Source: Devosia sp. XK-2 (GTDB lineage Bacteria > Pseudomonadota > Alphaproteobacteria > Rhizobiales > Devosiaceae). From it: 64,000 bases of DNA. The DNA lies in NCBI RefSeq assembly GCF_037113415.1, contig NZ_CP146608.1:2934501-2998500 (forward strand). Reading direction: 5' to 3'. This document shows positions 18,314-27,240 of this stretch, piece after piece. Each line of letters starts with the position of its first letter. Within the stretch, counting starts at the first letter, position 1. Below the pieces are notes generated by a model. That model worked only from the letters and a program-made list of their open reading frames with translations. It did not search any database and was not told where the DNA came from. A program made the position numbers and the translations under genes.

Positions 18314-19360
18314 TTACATGTCGGTGGCGCGCTGAGCCGGGTCCTCGGCATAAGTAGCCTCGTTATATTCCGGCTGGGCCTCGAGCTGCTCGCGGGTGAA
18401 ATCGCTATAGATCAGCAGATCGCCACTTTCATTGGCAGCAAATTCGAGATTATCCAGCGTCACGGCGACGCGCTTTTCGCCAATGCCCAGGAAGCCGCCG
18501 AAATCGATCAACATGGCGTCGACCTGGCCATCCTCGGTCAGCAGGATGTCGCCGACGACGGCAATATCCTCGCCCTCCGGACCCACGACAGTGGCGCCCG
18601 TCAGATTTTCGGCAGTCAGAGCCTCACGCTCGACCGTGGCATAGCCTTCGCGCGGCATTGCCGCGTCATTGGCCGGATCGGCAGGTGCCATGGCCGGATC
18701 AGCCGGGGCCATGGCGGGATCGGTCGCCGGGGCCGGCGCAGCCGGGGTAGTGGCCGGATCGGCAGGCGCCGGAGCCTGGCCGCCGGGCACTGTGTTCGGA
18801 TCAGCCGGCGCGCCCGCCATATGGTCTTCCCAGATAAAATCGGGAGCAGCATTGAGCGCATCGGCAGTGGTGGCCAGAACCCAGCGCTGGGTCCCGTCAA
18901 ATGCGGTCGTATGGTCGAGCGAGGCGAAATCGACGGCGACATTCTTCTCGCCAATGCCCAGGAAACCGCCCACACCGATCACAACGGCATGAATTTCACC
19001 ATCCGCTGAAACGACCAGATCATTGACGGCGCCGATGGTCTCCGCGTCTTCAGCACCGCTCGAGAAAATGGTGGCGCCCAGGATTTCGGAGACCAATGCA
19101 TCCCCTTCACCGGCCGTATAGCCGACAGCGAGATCCCAGGGTTCGTCGCCTTCCATGGTGTCCATGGCGCCATGATCGGCAGGCGCAGCGGCATCATCCA
19201 TGGCGCCGGCCTCGCCCTCGGCACCCATGGCGTCGGTAGCGGGCGCCTCGGTGGTTGCAGGGGTTTCGGTGGTTGCGGGGGTTTCGGTAGTGGTCTGGGC
19301 GATCGCGACCGTGCCAAGCACCAGGGCGATGGCCGAGCTAGTAAGAAGCGTGCGGATCAT
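18314..19360 (-). CDS. Exported protein with two PRC-barrel domains
   Basis: 348-residue exported protein. The signal peptide is 1-22, followed by a low-complexity Thr/Pro/Ala segment. A first PRC-barrel domain (around 80-165) is joined by a Pro/Ala/Asp-rich linker with near-repeats of DPAMAPA to a second PRC-barrel (around 240-320). Both barrels carry the same core, GGFLGIGEK, followed by VAV, so they arose by internal duplication. PRC-barrels mediate binding in many contexts; no enzyme activity is implied. The ATG at 19360 is chosen because the signal peptide starts there; the frame stays open to 19450. Confidence 0.88.
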   Translation of the reverse strand: MIRTLLTSSAIALVLGTVAIAQTTTETPATTETPATTEAPATDAMGAEGEAGAMDDAAAPADHGAMDTMEGDEPWDLAVGYTAGEGDALVSEILGATIFSSGAEDAETIGAVNDLVVSADGEIHAVVIGVGGFLGIGEKNVAVDFASLDHTTAFDGTQRWVLATTADALNAAPDFIWEDHMAGAPADPNTVPGGQAPAPADPATTPAAPAPATDPAMAPADPAMAPADPANDAAMPREGYATVEREALTAENLTGATVVGPEGEDIAVVGDILLTEDGQVDAMLIDFGGFLGIGEKRVAVTLDNLEFAANESGDLLIYSDFTREQLEAQPEYNEATYAEDPAQRATDM

Positions 19361-19730
19361 AGTAGGCTCCAATGGTTCATCGTTGCGGTGAACAGGGCCG
19401 TACGGCGCAAAACTTGCCGGTAGCGCGTCGTACGGCCCGTCGATGTGCAAGAGAACGCAGCCAGAGCGCGACCCGTTCCGCAGCTTTTTTACCTGGCGCC
19501 GCTGGAACCAAAGAAAAAGCCGGCTGCTGCCTGAGGCCGCGCCGGCTTTTTCCGCCTCCCGTTAACGGGTTATATTATTGTGGTCCTCCCGAACGTGTCT
19601 GCGGGCACTTTCGGTCGATCCTGTGGCCACCGGCCGCGCGGCATGGGGCGCGCATGGTGGCTGACAAGCCCACAATAGCGCATCCATTTTGGCCGGCCAG
19701 CCATGCCGGGGTTAATGCGTTAACGCTTTG
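19361..19730. other. 370-bp intergenic stretch
   Basis: Non-coding gap between two minus-strand genes. It contains the terminator described at 19514-19551. It also has an AT-richer patch (GGGTTATATTATTG around 19566-19579) that may hold a promoter for the PRC-barrel gene. No convincing ORF, tRNA or repeat was seen. Confidence 0.6.
19514..19551 (-). terminator. Terminator downstream of the GNAT gene
   Basis: Stem AAAAAGCCGGC / GCCGGCTTTTT with a 16-base loop. On the minus strand it lies about 180 bases after the acetyltransferase stop. Confidence 0.7.
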
Positions 19731-20192
19731 CTAATCCACCAATTGGGCGCTGTGCTTGTCATAATCCCGCATGGCCCTGTGCGGCATGCCGCCATCGATG
19801 AATTCAGGGCCAAAGGCGACAAAACCCAGGCTTTCATAAAAGCCCAGCTTGTCCGATTGCGCGGTGAGGTAAAACCGGTCCTGGCCGCGCTCGCGCGCAT
19901 GGGCCATGGCCGCGGCAATCAGCTTGCGGGCAATGCCCTGCCCCCGCAGCGCCTGCCGCACCGCCACCCGGCCGATCTTGGCATGCTCGGGCAAATCGAC
20001 CAGGCGCAATGTGCCCACCACCTCGCCATCGACAATGGCGACGAAATGGGTGGCCGTCAGGTCATATTGGTCGTGCTCCTCGTCCTCGGGCACGTTCTGC
20101 TCCCACACAAAAACCTCGCGCCGAAGCGCGAAGGCGGCGTTGCAAAGCAGGGAAAAAACCGGAACGGCAAGGATGGTGACAGGTTTTGACAT
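19731..20192 (-). CDS. GNAT family N-acetyltransferase
   Basis: 153-residue acyltransferase of the GNAT fold. The acetyl-CoA pyrophosphate loop is visible as RVAVRQALRGQGIARKLI (R-G-Q-G-I-A, about 75-92), with a preceding strand GEVVGTLRLVDL and a C-terminal FYESLGFVAFGPEF, the classic GNAT motif B. The whole resembles ElaA/YjcF-type enzymes. The substrate is unknown. It is divergent from rpoH; the 270-base gap holds promoter-like sequence. Confidence 0.9.
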   Translation of the reverse strand: MSKPVTILAVPVFSLLCNAAFALRREVFVWEQNVPEDEEHDQYDLTATHFVAIVDGEVVGTLRLVDLPEHAKIGRVAVRQALRGQGIARKLIAAAMAHARERGQDRFYLTAQSDKLGFYESLGFVAFGPEFIDGGMPHRAMRDYDKHSAQLVD

Positions 20193-20251
20193 AGGCCCAG
20201 ACTAGAACGCCCCACATGGCGTGCAAAGGGCCGCCGTCACATCAATGTGTG

Positions 20252-20279
20252 TGTACATGAAAGGCTTTTATCGTATAAT
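20252..20279 (+). promoter_or_regulatory. Sigma-70-like promoter candidate for rpoH
   Basis: A perfect TATAAT at 20274-20279 with TGTACA (4 of 6 matches to TTGACA) at 20252-20257 and a 16-base spacer. It points toward rpoH, whose ATG is 184 bases further on. The long leader would leave room for post-transcriptional heat control, which is speculative. Confidence 0.5.
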
Positions 20280-20462
20280 GACGATGAAAGGCGAAGCGCT
20301 TTTGGGAACCCTATCCAATTTGTAACGTTTGTTTCCCCTTGGCCCCTTAAATTCGCCAAACTGCAACCTATATTGTCCTTACATCGGTTGTTGTGCCTTT
20401 TCGGACAACAGCCGTTTTTTCCGCCCGCGCGATGCGGGGGAAAGTCGAAAGGGGGTGCGTCC

Positions 20463-21329
20463 ATGGCCCAGACTAATCTGCCGGTCCTCTCGTCCGAGGG
20501 TGGCCTCAGCCGTTATCTTCAGGAAATCCGCAAGTTTCCCATGCTGGAAGCGGATGAAGAATACATGCTGGCCAAACGCTACAAGGAGCACGCCGATCCC
20601 GGCGCTGCCCAGAAACTGATTACCAGCCATCTCCGTCTCGTGGCCAAGATTGCCATGGGTTACCGTGGCTATGGCCTGCCCATTTCCGAGGTAATCTCGG
20701 AGGGCAATGTGGGCCTGATGCATGCCGTCAAGCGTTTTGAGCCTGAAAAAGGCTTCCGCCTGGCCACCTATGCCATGTGGTGGATCCGCGCGGCCATTCA
20801 GGAATATGTCCTGCGCTCCTGGAGCCTGGTCAAGATCGGCACCACCGCCGCGCAAAAGCGCCTGTTCTTCAACCTGAGGAAGGTGAAGGGGCAGATTGCT
20901 GCGCTCGAAGATGGTGCATTGCATCCCGACCAGATCAAGCAGATCGCCACCACGCTCAACGTCACTGAAGACGAAGTGGTGCAGATGAATTCGCGCCTCT
21001 CCGGCGACGCCTCTCTCAACTCGCCAATGCGGGCTGATGAAGGCTCGTCCGAATGGCAGGACTGGCTGGTGGACGATACGCCCGACCAGGAAACCGCTTT
21101 GGGCGAAACCGAAGAGTTCGATGAGCGCATGGGCATGCTCAACAAGGCGATGGATGTGCTCAATGAGCGTGAGCGCGCCATTTTCCAAGCCCGCCGCCTC
21201 AAGGACAATCCGGCCACGCTCGAAGAGCTGGCTCAGCAATATGATGTCAGCCGCGAGCGCATCCGCCAGATCGAAGTGCGGGCGTTTGAAAAGGTGCAGG
21301 AAGCCGTGAAAGAAGCGGCAGGCGCCTGA
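20463..21329 (+). CDS. rpoH: RNA polymerase heat-shock sigma factor RpoH
   Basis: 288-residue sigma-32. Region 2 includes HLRLVAKIAMGYRGYGLPIS, NVGLMHAVKRFEPEKGFRLA and TYAMWWIRAAIQEYVLRSW. The RpoH box QKRLFFNLRK, diagnostic for sigma-32, is present near residue 137. Region 4.2 ends with YDVSRERIRQIEVRAFEKVQ. It directs transcription of chaperones and proteases, one of which, FtsH, lies 1.3 kb downstream with a sigma-32-like promoter and would degrade RpoH in turn. The ATG at 20463 fits family alignment; the frame is open further upstream. Confidence 0.97.
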   Translation: MAQTNLPVLSSEGGLSRYLQEIRKFPMLEADEEYMLAKRYKEHADPGAAQKLITSHLRLVAKIAMGYRGYGLPISEVISEGNVGLMHAVKRFEPEKGFRLATYAMWWIRAAIQEYVLRSWSLVKIGTTAAQKRLFFNLRKVKGQIAALEDGALHPDQIKQIATTLNVTEDEVVQMNSRLSGDASLNSPMRADEGSSEWQDWLVDDTPDQETALGETEEFDERMGMLNKAMDVLNERERAIFQARRLKDNPATLEELAQQYDVSRERIRQIEVRAFEKVQEAVKEAAGA

Positions 21330-21348
21330 TCGGCACCAAAATCAAAAC

Positions 21349-21381
21349 ACAAGAGCCCCGGTGATGAGCCGGGGCTTTCTT
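21349..21381 (+). terminator. Rho-independent terminator after rpoH
   Basis: Stem AAGAGCCCCGG / CCGGGGCTTTCTT with a 7-base loop, 20 bases after the rpoH stop. Flanking CAAAA/TTTTG extends the dyad. Confidence 0.9.
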
Positions 21382-21478
21382 GTTTTGGTGGAGATGGGGT
21401 GGTTTGCAGGGGGTCGGCATTTGGCTACTATGATCGTGCGATGCACCGACATTCCCCGCACCTCGATGGGACACAGGT

Positions 21479-22045
21479 TTGATTCCATACTCAACCGAGG
21501 CGAGATGCTACTTTGATCCTGTCGCGGCAAGGCATGGCCTGTCGTGTACATGCGCAGATGAGTATCAGGTCATCTACGAAAGCGCGCAGGCCTTCCTGTC
21601 TGTCGGTTTTGATAACGGTCGCTCGTATGAGTTGAGTGTCAGGTGCGGTCTGAAAGCATCGCCGATCAGGGCTGTGAGCCTCTCAGAGATCATGACGGTC
21701 GAAGAGGGTTCTGATGCGGCAAAAATCGACGGCCTGATGGCATCGACGACAAACGCCCTCGCCAGTTGCCTTGGCCATCTTGCTGATCTGACGACGCGCT
21801 ACGCTCCAATCGCATTCAGCGCATCGGAGGAGTGGTTCGAAGAGCTTTCCAAGCTTCGACGAGAAGAAGGGCGCCACTACGCAGTCAAACGTGATCTGAC
21901 TACGGCCAGAAGAGAGGCAGACGCTGCTTGGAAGCGAAATGACTTCGCGAACGTGGTGGCCGTGCTGGGGCCAGTGCGTTTTTACCTATCCGCCAGCGAA
22001 CGCAAAAAGCTGGAATATGCCATCGGCAAGTGCACCCCATTCTAG
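21479..22045 (+). CDS. Orphan hypothetical protein
   Basis: 188-residue predicted soluble protein that I do not recognise. It is Cys/Tyr-containing at the N-terminus (ARCYFDPVAARHGLSCTCAD) and helical in the C-terminal half, with KRDLTTARREADAAWKRNDF, a pattern seen in proteins counting small repeats. No signal peptide or membrane helix is seen. The start is uncertain: the frame is open from 21434 but has no ATG, and the TTG at 21479 is the first plausible start. Codon use is less GC-biased than in neighbouring genes, suggesting later acquisition or loss of constraint. It could also be a 5'-truncated gene. Confidence 0.6.
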   Translation: MIPYSTEARCYFDPVAARHGLSCTCADEYQVIYESAQAFLSVGFDNGRSYELSVRCGLKASPIRAVSLSEIMTVEEGSDAAKIDGLMASTTNALASCLGHLADLTTRYAPIAFSASEEWFEELSKLRREEGRHYAVKRDLTTARREADAAWKRNDFANVVAVLGPVRFYLSASERKKLEYAIGKCTPF

Positions 22046-22145
22046 GGCATCGCCCTGACCTGCGACGTTAAGGACTCTGCGGGGCTTTCAGGCGGTCGCA
22101 TGGTAAACCAGAGGGGCCAACGTGGGGGCCTGGCCTATGTCCACT

Positions 22146-22580
22146 CTACCCCTCCAGCACCTTCTTCAACGCCGCCACATCCTTCCTGTTCGCCGCCCTC
22201 ATCGCCGCGACAATGACTGGCGCGACCACGCCGGCAAAGCCCTTGGGCTCGCCGCGATTGATGAGGCAGAAGCGGGTACTGTCCGGGCCGGTGGCCTGCA
22301 ATTGGTAGATCGTCTCCATCGGGAACGGGCCCTGCGCCGTGCGCATGACCAGGCGATTATGGGTCATCTCGACCACGCGATAGGTATAGGCCAGCTCCCG
22401 GCCCAGAAAGTGGGCGACGAAATCCATCTCGCTGCCCTCGGCCACCGGCGGCGCCGTCCGCCAGCGGACCGATTTTATGTTGGCATACCAATCCGGCGCA
22501 TGGCTGGGGTCGAAGGCATAGGCCGCCACCTCGGGCAGCGGCCGCGCGATATCGATTTTCGTTGTAACCTCAGCACCCAT
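22146..22580 (-). CDS. SRPBCC (START-like) family protein
   Basis: 144-residue protein of the SRPBCC/polyketide-cyclase fold. The N-terminal strand VTTKIDIARPLPEVAAYAFD, then HAPDWYANIKSVRW and a C-terminal amphipathic helix (VIVAAMRAANRKDVAALKKV) are typical. It likely binds a hydrophobic ligand; none can be named. The ATG at 22580 is chosen because GGAGG lies 6 bases upstream; the frame is open to 22652. It is divergent from ftsH. Confidence 0.85.
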   Translation of the reverse strand: MGAEVTTKIDIARPLPEVAAYAFDPSHAPDWYANIKSVRWRTAPPVAEGSEMDFVAHFLGRELAYTYRVVEMTHNRLVMRTAQGPFPMETIYQLQATGPDSTRFCLINRGEPKGFAGVVAPVIVAAMRAANRKDVAALKKVLEG

Positions 22581-22716
22581 GGTACACCTCCCGGTCCACG
22601 GGCGGGTTTCTAGCAGATTTCGGACAAGCCCTGAATCCAAACTACCCGCCACCGCCTATTAACCCCATCGCGACAATATGACTGGACGGAAAGGCCCGAA
22701 CAGCAGAGGTCTTGCC

Positions 22717-22748
22717 CTTGTAACGCCCCATTGGGGGTCTTACATTCG
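22717..22748 (+). promoter_or_regulatory. Sigma-32-type heat-shock promoter of ftsH
   Basis: CTTG at 22717-22720, 18-base spacer, then CTTACATTCG at 22739-22748. The alphaproteobacterial RpoH consensus is CTTG-N17/18-CYTATNTNNG; only one specified base differs. It lies about 50 bases upstream of the ftsH ATG. Confidence 0.6.
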
Positions 22749-22797
22749 CCCCAATACTGGCGCGCTCAGTGCGCCCGCCTCTCCGGGACAGGAATTG

Positions 22798-24729
22798 ATG
22801 AACGGAAATTTCCGCAACTTTGCCATCTGGCTGGTCATTCTCTTTATGCTGATGGGCCTGTTCCAGGTCTTTCAGTCGTCCACGCGCACCATGTCCGTGG
22901 CCGAAAAGAGCTATAGCCAGTTCGTGACCGATATCGAGGCTGGGCGCGTTTCGACCGTAACCATTACCGACAATGTGGTGTCCGGCCAGCTCAGCGACGG
23001 CACTCGCTTCGAAACCATCATTCCTGCGGGCGCTGATGTGATCAGCAAGCTCGAGGACCGGAATGTCAGCATTACGGCGCGTGCACCCGAATCGAGCCCC
23101 TTCTGGGGCGTGCTGCTCTCGAGCTGGCTGCCCTTCCTCGTCATTATCGGCGTGTGGTTCTTCTTCATCCGCCAGATGCAGGGCGGTGGCCGCGGCGGCG
23201 CCATGGGCTTTGGCAAGAGCCGCGCCAAGTTGCTGACGGAAACCCAGGGCAAGGTGACGTTCGAGGACGTGGCCGGCGTGGACGAAGCCAAGCAGGATCT
23301 CGAGGAAATCGTCGAATTCCTGCGCGATCCGGGCAAGTTCCAGCGCCTGGGCGGTCGCATTCCGCGCGGCGTGCTGCTGGTGGGCCCTCCGGGTACCGGT
23401 AAGACGCTCTTGGCCCGCTCGGTCGCCGGCGAAGCCAATGTGCCCTTCTTCACCATTTCCGGCTCGGACTTCGTTGAAATGTTCGTCGGCGTGGGCGCCA
23501 GCCGCGTGCGCGACATGTTCGAACAGGCCAAGAAAAACGCGCCCTGTATCATCTTCATTGACGAAATCGACGCCGTCGGCCGCCAGCGTGGCGCGGGGCT
23601 CGGTGGCGGTAACGATGAACGTGAGCAGACGCTGAACCAGTTGCTGGTTGAGATGGACGGCTTTGAAGCCAATGAAGGCATCATCCTGATCGCCGCGACC
23701 AACCGTCCCGACGTGCTCGACCCGGCGCTTCTGCGTCCCGGCCGTTTCGACCGCCAGGTCGTGGTGCCGAACCCCGACGTTTCGGGCCGCGAAAAGGTGC
23801 TCAAGGTCCATGTCCGCAAGGTTCCGCTGGCCCCCGATGTGGACTTGAAGGTGCTGGCTCGTGGCACGCCCGGCTTCTCCGGCGCGGATCTGATGAACCT
23901 CGTCAACGAGGCGGCCCTGATGGCGGCGCGCAAGAACAAGCGTTTCGTCACTCATCAGGAATTCGAGGACGCCAAGGACAAGATCATGATGGGCGCCGAG
24001 CGCCGCACCATGGCCATGACCGATGACGAAAAGAAGCTGACCGCCTATCACGAGGCCGGCCACGCCATCATTGCGTTGAAGGTTGCCGGCATCGACCCGA
24101 TCCACAAGGCCACCATCATCCCGCGCGGCCGCGCGCTGGGCATGGTGATGACCCTGCCCGAGAACGACAGCTATTCCTTCAGCCGCGAAAAGGCCCTTGC
24201 GCGCCTCACCATGCTGTTCGGCGGCCGCGAGGCCGAGATCATCAAGTTCGGTCCGGAAAAGGTCACCTCGGGCGCCTCGGGCGATATCCAGATGGCCACC
24301 AGCCTTGCCCGCTCCATGGTGATGGAATGGGGTATGAGCGAAAAGCTTGGCCGCGTGCGCTACAAGTCCAATGACCAGGAAGTGTTCCTGGGTCATTCGG
24401 TGACGCAGAGCCAGCACATGTCGGACGATACGGCGCGCATCATCGACCAGGAGGTGCGCAAGCTGATCGAGGATGGTGAGTCCTCGGCCCGCCATATCCT
24501 GACCACCTATCACGATCAGTGGGAAGCCATCGCCCAGGCCCTGCTCGAATATGAGACGCTGACCGGCGACGAGTTGCGTGCCCTGATGGACGGCAAGCAG
24601 CCTGAACGGCCCGACGATAGCGGCCCGGCAACGCCCAAGGCCACGGGCGTGCCATCGGCCGGCAAGACCCACAAGAAACGCCCCGATGCCCCGCCCGAGC
24701 CGGGCATGGAGCCGCAGCCGGAAAGCTGA
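22798..24729 (+). CDS. ftsH: ATP-dependent zinc metalloprotease FtsH
   Basis: 643-residue membrane protease that degrades membrane and regulatory proteins including RpoH. It has two N-terminal transmembrane helices (about 7-25 and 105-125) around a periplasmic domain. The AAA+ module has Walker A GPPGTGKT at 196-203, Walker [14 protein letters not shown] and the SRH near 305. The zinc site HEAGH is at 418-422, with a Pro/Lys-rich cytosolic tail. The ATG at 22798 is chosen by homology; the frame runs upstream to 22678. A sigma-32-like promoter precedes it and glmM follows. The tolB-pal-tilS genes that often precede ftsH are absent here. Confidence 0.98.
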   Translation: MNGNFRNFAIWLVILFMLMGLFQVFQSSTRTMSVAEKSYSQFVTDIEAGRVSTVTITDNVVSGQLSDGTRFETIIPAGADVISKLEDRNVSITARAPESSPFWGVLLSSWLPFLVIIGVWFFFIRQMQGGGRGGAMGFGKSRAKLLTETQGKVTFEDVAGVDEAKQDLEEIVEFLRDPGKFQRLGGRIPRGVLLVGPPGTGKTLLARSVAGEANVPFFTISGSDFVEMFVGVGASRVRDMFEQAKKNAPCIIFIDEIDAVGRQRGAGLGGGNDEREQTLNQLLVEMDGFEANEGIILIAATNRPDVLDPALLRPGRFDRQVVVPNPDVSGREKVLKVHVRKVPLAPDVDLKVLARGTPGFSGADLMNLVNEAALMAARKNKRFVTHQEFEDAKDKIMMGAERRTMAMTDDEKKLTAYHEAGHAIIALKVAGIDPIHKATIIPRGRALGMVMTLPENDSYSFSREKALARLTMLFGGREAEIIKFGPEKVTSGASGDIQMATSLARSMVMEWGMSEKLGRVRYKSNDQEVFLGHSVTQSQHMSDDTARIIDQEVRKLIEDGESSARHILTTYHDQWEAIAQALLEYETLTGDELRALMDGKQPERPDDSGPATPKATGVPSAGKTHKKRPDAPPEPGMEPQPES

Positions 24730-24749
24730 GGCAGATCGGCATAACCGTT

Positions 24750-24778
24750 AAGGGTCGCCGCAAGGCGGCCCTTTTTTC
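24750..24778 (+). terminator. Hairpin with T-run between ftsH and glmM
   Basis: Stem AAGGGTCGCC / GGCGGCCCTT with a short loop (one mismatch) and a TTTTTTCTT tail. It could attenuate rather than abolish read-through into glmM. Confidence 0.8.
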
Positions 24779-24852
24779 TTGCCAAACACTCGGCTATTGG
24801 CAAGGCAAAGTGGTATTATCCACGCAACACCAGTGAATCGGGGGACGATCCC

Positions 24853-26196
24853 ATGGCCCGCAAATATTTCGGCACCGACGGTATCCGCGGTCTGGCCAAT
24901 GGCCATAAGCTGACCCCCGAACTGGCGCTCAAGGTAGGCATGGCCGCCGGTGCCAAATTCGTGCGCGGCGACCACCGCAATCGCGTGGTGATCGGCAAGG
25001 ATACGCGGCGCTCCGGCTATATGATCGAAAGCGCGCTGGGCGCCGGCTTTACCGCCGTGGGCATGGATGTTTATTTCCTCGGCCCCATGCCGACCCCGGC
25101 CGTGGCCATGCTGACCCGCTCGCTGCGCGCCGATCTCGGCGTCATGATCTCGGCCTCGCACAACCCTTACGACGACAATGGCATCAAGCTGTTCCGTCCC
25201 GACGGCTACAAGCTCAGCGACGAGCTGGAGCTTGAAATCGAAAAGCTGATCGACAGCGACATGACGCGGCATCTCGCCAAGGGACGCGACATCGGCCGGG
25301 CCCATCGCGACGAGGAAGCGCGCACCCGCTATATCGAATATGCCAAGCGCACCCTGCCCCGCAATATCGATCTCACCGGCCTGCGCGTCGTGCTCGATTG
25401 CGCCAATGGTGCCGCCTATAAGGTGGCGCCCATCGCCCTGTGGGAACTGGGGGCGGAAGTTTTCACCATCGGTGCCGAGCCCGATGGCTTCAACATCAAT
25501 TACAAGGTTGGCTCCACTGCCCCCGAGGCCGTTGCCGCCAAGGTCAAGGAAGTGCGCGCCGATATCGGCATCGCGCTCGACGGTGACGCCGACCGTGTCA
25601 TCATTGTCGATGAAAAGGGCCAGGTGGTCGATGGCGACCAGTTCATGGCGGTGATCGCGGAAAGCTGGATGGAACGGCAGATGCTGGTTGGCGGCGGGAT
25701 CGTCGCCACCGTCATGTCCAATCTGGGCCTCGAGCGGCATCTCAAAAATCTGGGCCTGACGTTGGAACGCACCCAGGTGGGCGACCGCTATGTGCTCGAA
25801 ACCATGCGATCCAAAGGCTTCAATGTCGGCGGCGAGCAATCGGGCCACATTATCCTGTCCGATTTTACCACCACGGGCGACGGCCTTGTCGCCGCTCTGC
25901 AATTGCTGGCTGTGCTCAAGCAGATGGAGCGCCCGATTTCCGAAATCTGCGCCCGCTTCGAGAAAGTGCCGCAATTGCTGCGCAGCGTGAAATTCAAGGC
26001 CGGCAAGCCGCTGGAGCACAAGCAGGTCATTCAGGCCATTGCCGATGGCCAGGCCATGCTGGGCGATACCGGACGGCTGGTGGTGCGCGCATCGGGCACC
26101 GAGTCGGTGATCCGCGTCATGGGCGAAGCCGATGATGCCATCCTGGTGGAAACCGTGGTCGGCCAGATCGAGGCCGCCATCCTGCAGGTTGCCTGA
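24853..26196 (+). CDS. glmM: Phosphoglucosamine mutase GlmM
   Basis: 447-residue cytoplasmic enzyme converting glucosamine-6-phosphate to glucosamine-1-phosphate for peptidoglycan and LPS. It opens with [14 protein letters not shown]. The phosphoserine loop is [17 protein letters not shown] with catalytic Ser102. The metal-binding loop DGDADR lies near 242. The sugar loop GGEQSGHI and phosphate loop [12 protein letters not shown] follow. All four active-site elements are intact and the length is standard. The ftsH-glmM order is conserved widely. The ATG at 24853 is preceded by a GGGG-rich ribosome site. Confidence 0.98.
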   Translation: MARKYFGTDGIRGLANGHKLTPELALKVGMAAGAKFVRGDHRNRVVIGKDTRRSGYMIESALGAGFTAVGMDVYFLGPMPTPAVAMLTRSLRADLGVMISASHNPYDDNGIKLFRPDGYKLSDELELEIEKLIDSDMTRHLAKGRDIGRAHRDEEARTRYIEYAKRTLPRNIDLTGLRVVLDCANGAAYKVAPIALWELGAEVFTIGAEPDGFNINYKVGSTAPEAVAAKVKEVRADIGIALDGDADRVIIVDEKGQVVDGDQFMAVIAESWMERQMLVGGGIVATVMSNLGLERHLKNLGLTLERTQVGDRYVLETMRSKGFNVGGEQSGHIILSDFTTTGDGLVAALQLLAVLKQMERPISEICARFEKVPQLLRSVKFKAGKPLEHKQVIQAIADGQAMLGDTGRLVVRASGTESVIRVMGEADDAILVETVVGQIEAAILQVA

Positions 26197-26370
26197 CGAC
26201 CCTTCAAATATTGATAATATGATAAGCGGATCATCTGCCAGTAATCGTTTGTAAACGATCTGGATTTGCTTGCCATTAGGGTTAAATCTTTAGGTTAAGT
26301 GCGCCTTAAGAAGTTTGCCGGATATTGGTCGCAATCGACTTGGTGTCGTGGCAACCAAAGGAACTTCGTT

Positions 26371-27114
26371 ATGCGCAACCTAACCGCTGCAATGCTGGTC
26401 GCAGGAGCGACCATGATTGCCGGGCAAGCCGTGGCCGCGGACCTGCCCTATTACCCGCCGGTCATCGAAATTCCCGATGTCGACTATGGCTATTCCGGCT
26501 CGTTCTACCTGCGCGGCAGCGCCGGGCTGAACCTGATGTGGACGCCCTACGTCAACCATCCGACCGCGGCTTCCGCCGACAAGAACTTCGCCATAACCCA
26601 GTTCGGATACGGTTATTCGGTTGGTGCCGGTGTCGGTTATGAACTGGGCAACGGTTTCCGCGTCGACGCGACGGCCGACTATCTCGGCAACGAGAACATG
26701 ACCGCCTATATCGATGATGGCTCCGGTGGTGCGACCCTCGCCGTAGGTGACCACAGGCTGTCGCTGCGCTCCACCGTCCTTCTGGCCAATGCCTATTACG
26801 ATTTCGGCCTGGGCGATGGCGGCTATGGCGCTGCAGGTGGCATGTTCGGCTATGTAGGTGCCGGTGCCGGTGTGGCCTTCAACGATTTCATCTCCAACGG
26901 GCCGGGCAATCCCGATACCCGTGACCAGAATACCAGCTTCGCCGCCGCGGGCATGGTCGGTGTCGGTTATGATTTCGGTCAGGTTGTCGCCGATATCGGC
27001 TATCGCGGTCTCTATATCAACCGCATCCAGAACGATGCGGCGACCAACCCCTATACCCTGGACAACAATTGGGTGCATGAAGTGCGCGGCACGGTCCGGT
27101 ACCGCTTCAACTAG
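26371..27114 (+). CDS. Outer-membrane beta-barrel protein (Omp25/31-like)
   Basis: 247-residue exported protein. The signal peptide is about 1-22 (AVAA cleavage), followed by DLPYYPPVIEIPD, an opening shared by the Omp25/Omp31 group of Hyphomicrobiales. Alternating aromatic/glycine strands (GYGYSVGAGVGYELGNGFRV, then LLANAYYDFGLGDG) and a terminal VRGTVRYRFN ending in Phe-Asn fit an eight-stranded barrel, although a plain C-terminal Phe is more usual. The start is the ATG at 26371 with AAGGA 8 bases before it. The upstream 170 bases are AT-rich with TTAA repeats. Confidence 0.88.
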   Translation: MRNLTAAMLVAGATMIAGQAVAADLPYYPPVIEIPDVDYGYSGSFYLRGSAGLNLMWTPYVNHPTAASADKNFAITQFGYGYSVGAGVGYELGNGFRVDATADYLGNENMTAYIDDGSGGATLAVGDHRLSLRSTVLLANAYYDFGLGDGGYGAAGGMFGYVGAGAGVAFNDFISNGPGNPDTRDQNTSFAAAGMVGVGYDFGQVVADIGYRGLYINRIQNDAATNPYTLDNNWVHEVRGTVRYRFN

Positions 27115-27154
27115 AAGCCCGGTGGCGGATAGCCACTTCCGCCAAAACGGTTCG

Positions 27155-27183
27155 GGCCGGTGTCAGGAGACACCGGCCTTTTT
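27155..27183 (+). terminator. Terminator after the outer-membrane barrel gene
   Basis: Perfect 10-bp stem GGCCGGTGTC / GACACCGGCC, AGGA loop, TTTTT tail. Confidence 0.94.
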
Positions 27184-27240
27184 ATCTGGCACTGGACCTC
27201 TGGCCTCCACCAATGCTCAATGGCCGGCGGAGGACCAAAA

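Noticed and set aside
18660-18800. Tandem repeat or CRISPR-like array
   Set aside because: The repeats encode the Pro/Ala/Asp linker of the PRC-barrel protein and stay in frame; there are no spacers.
22642-24672. 676-residue open frame antisense to ftsH
   Set aside because: His/Gly/Ala-rich shadow of a highly conserved gene on the other strand; no start signal and no domain.
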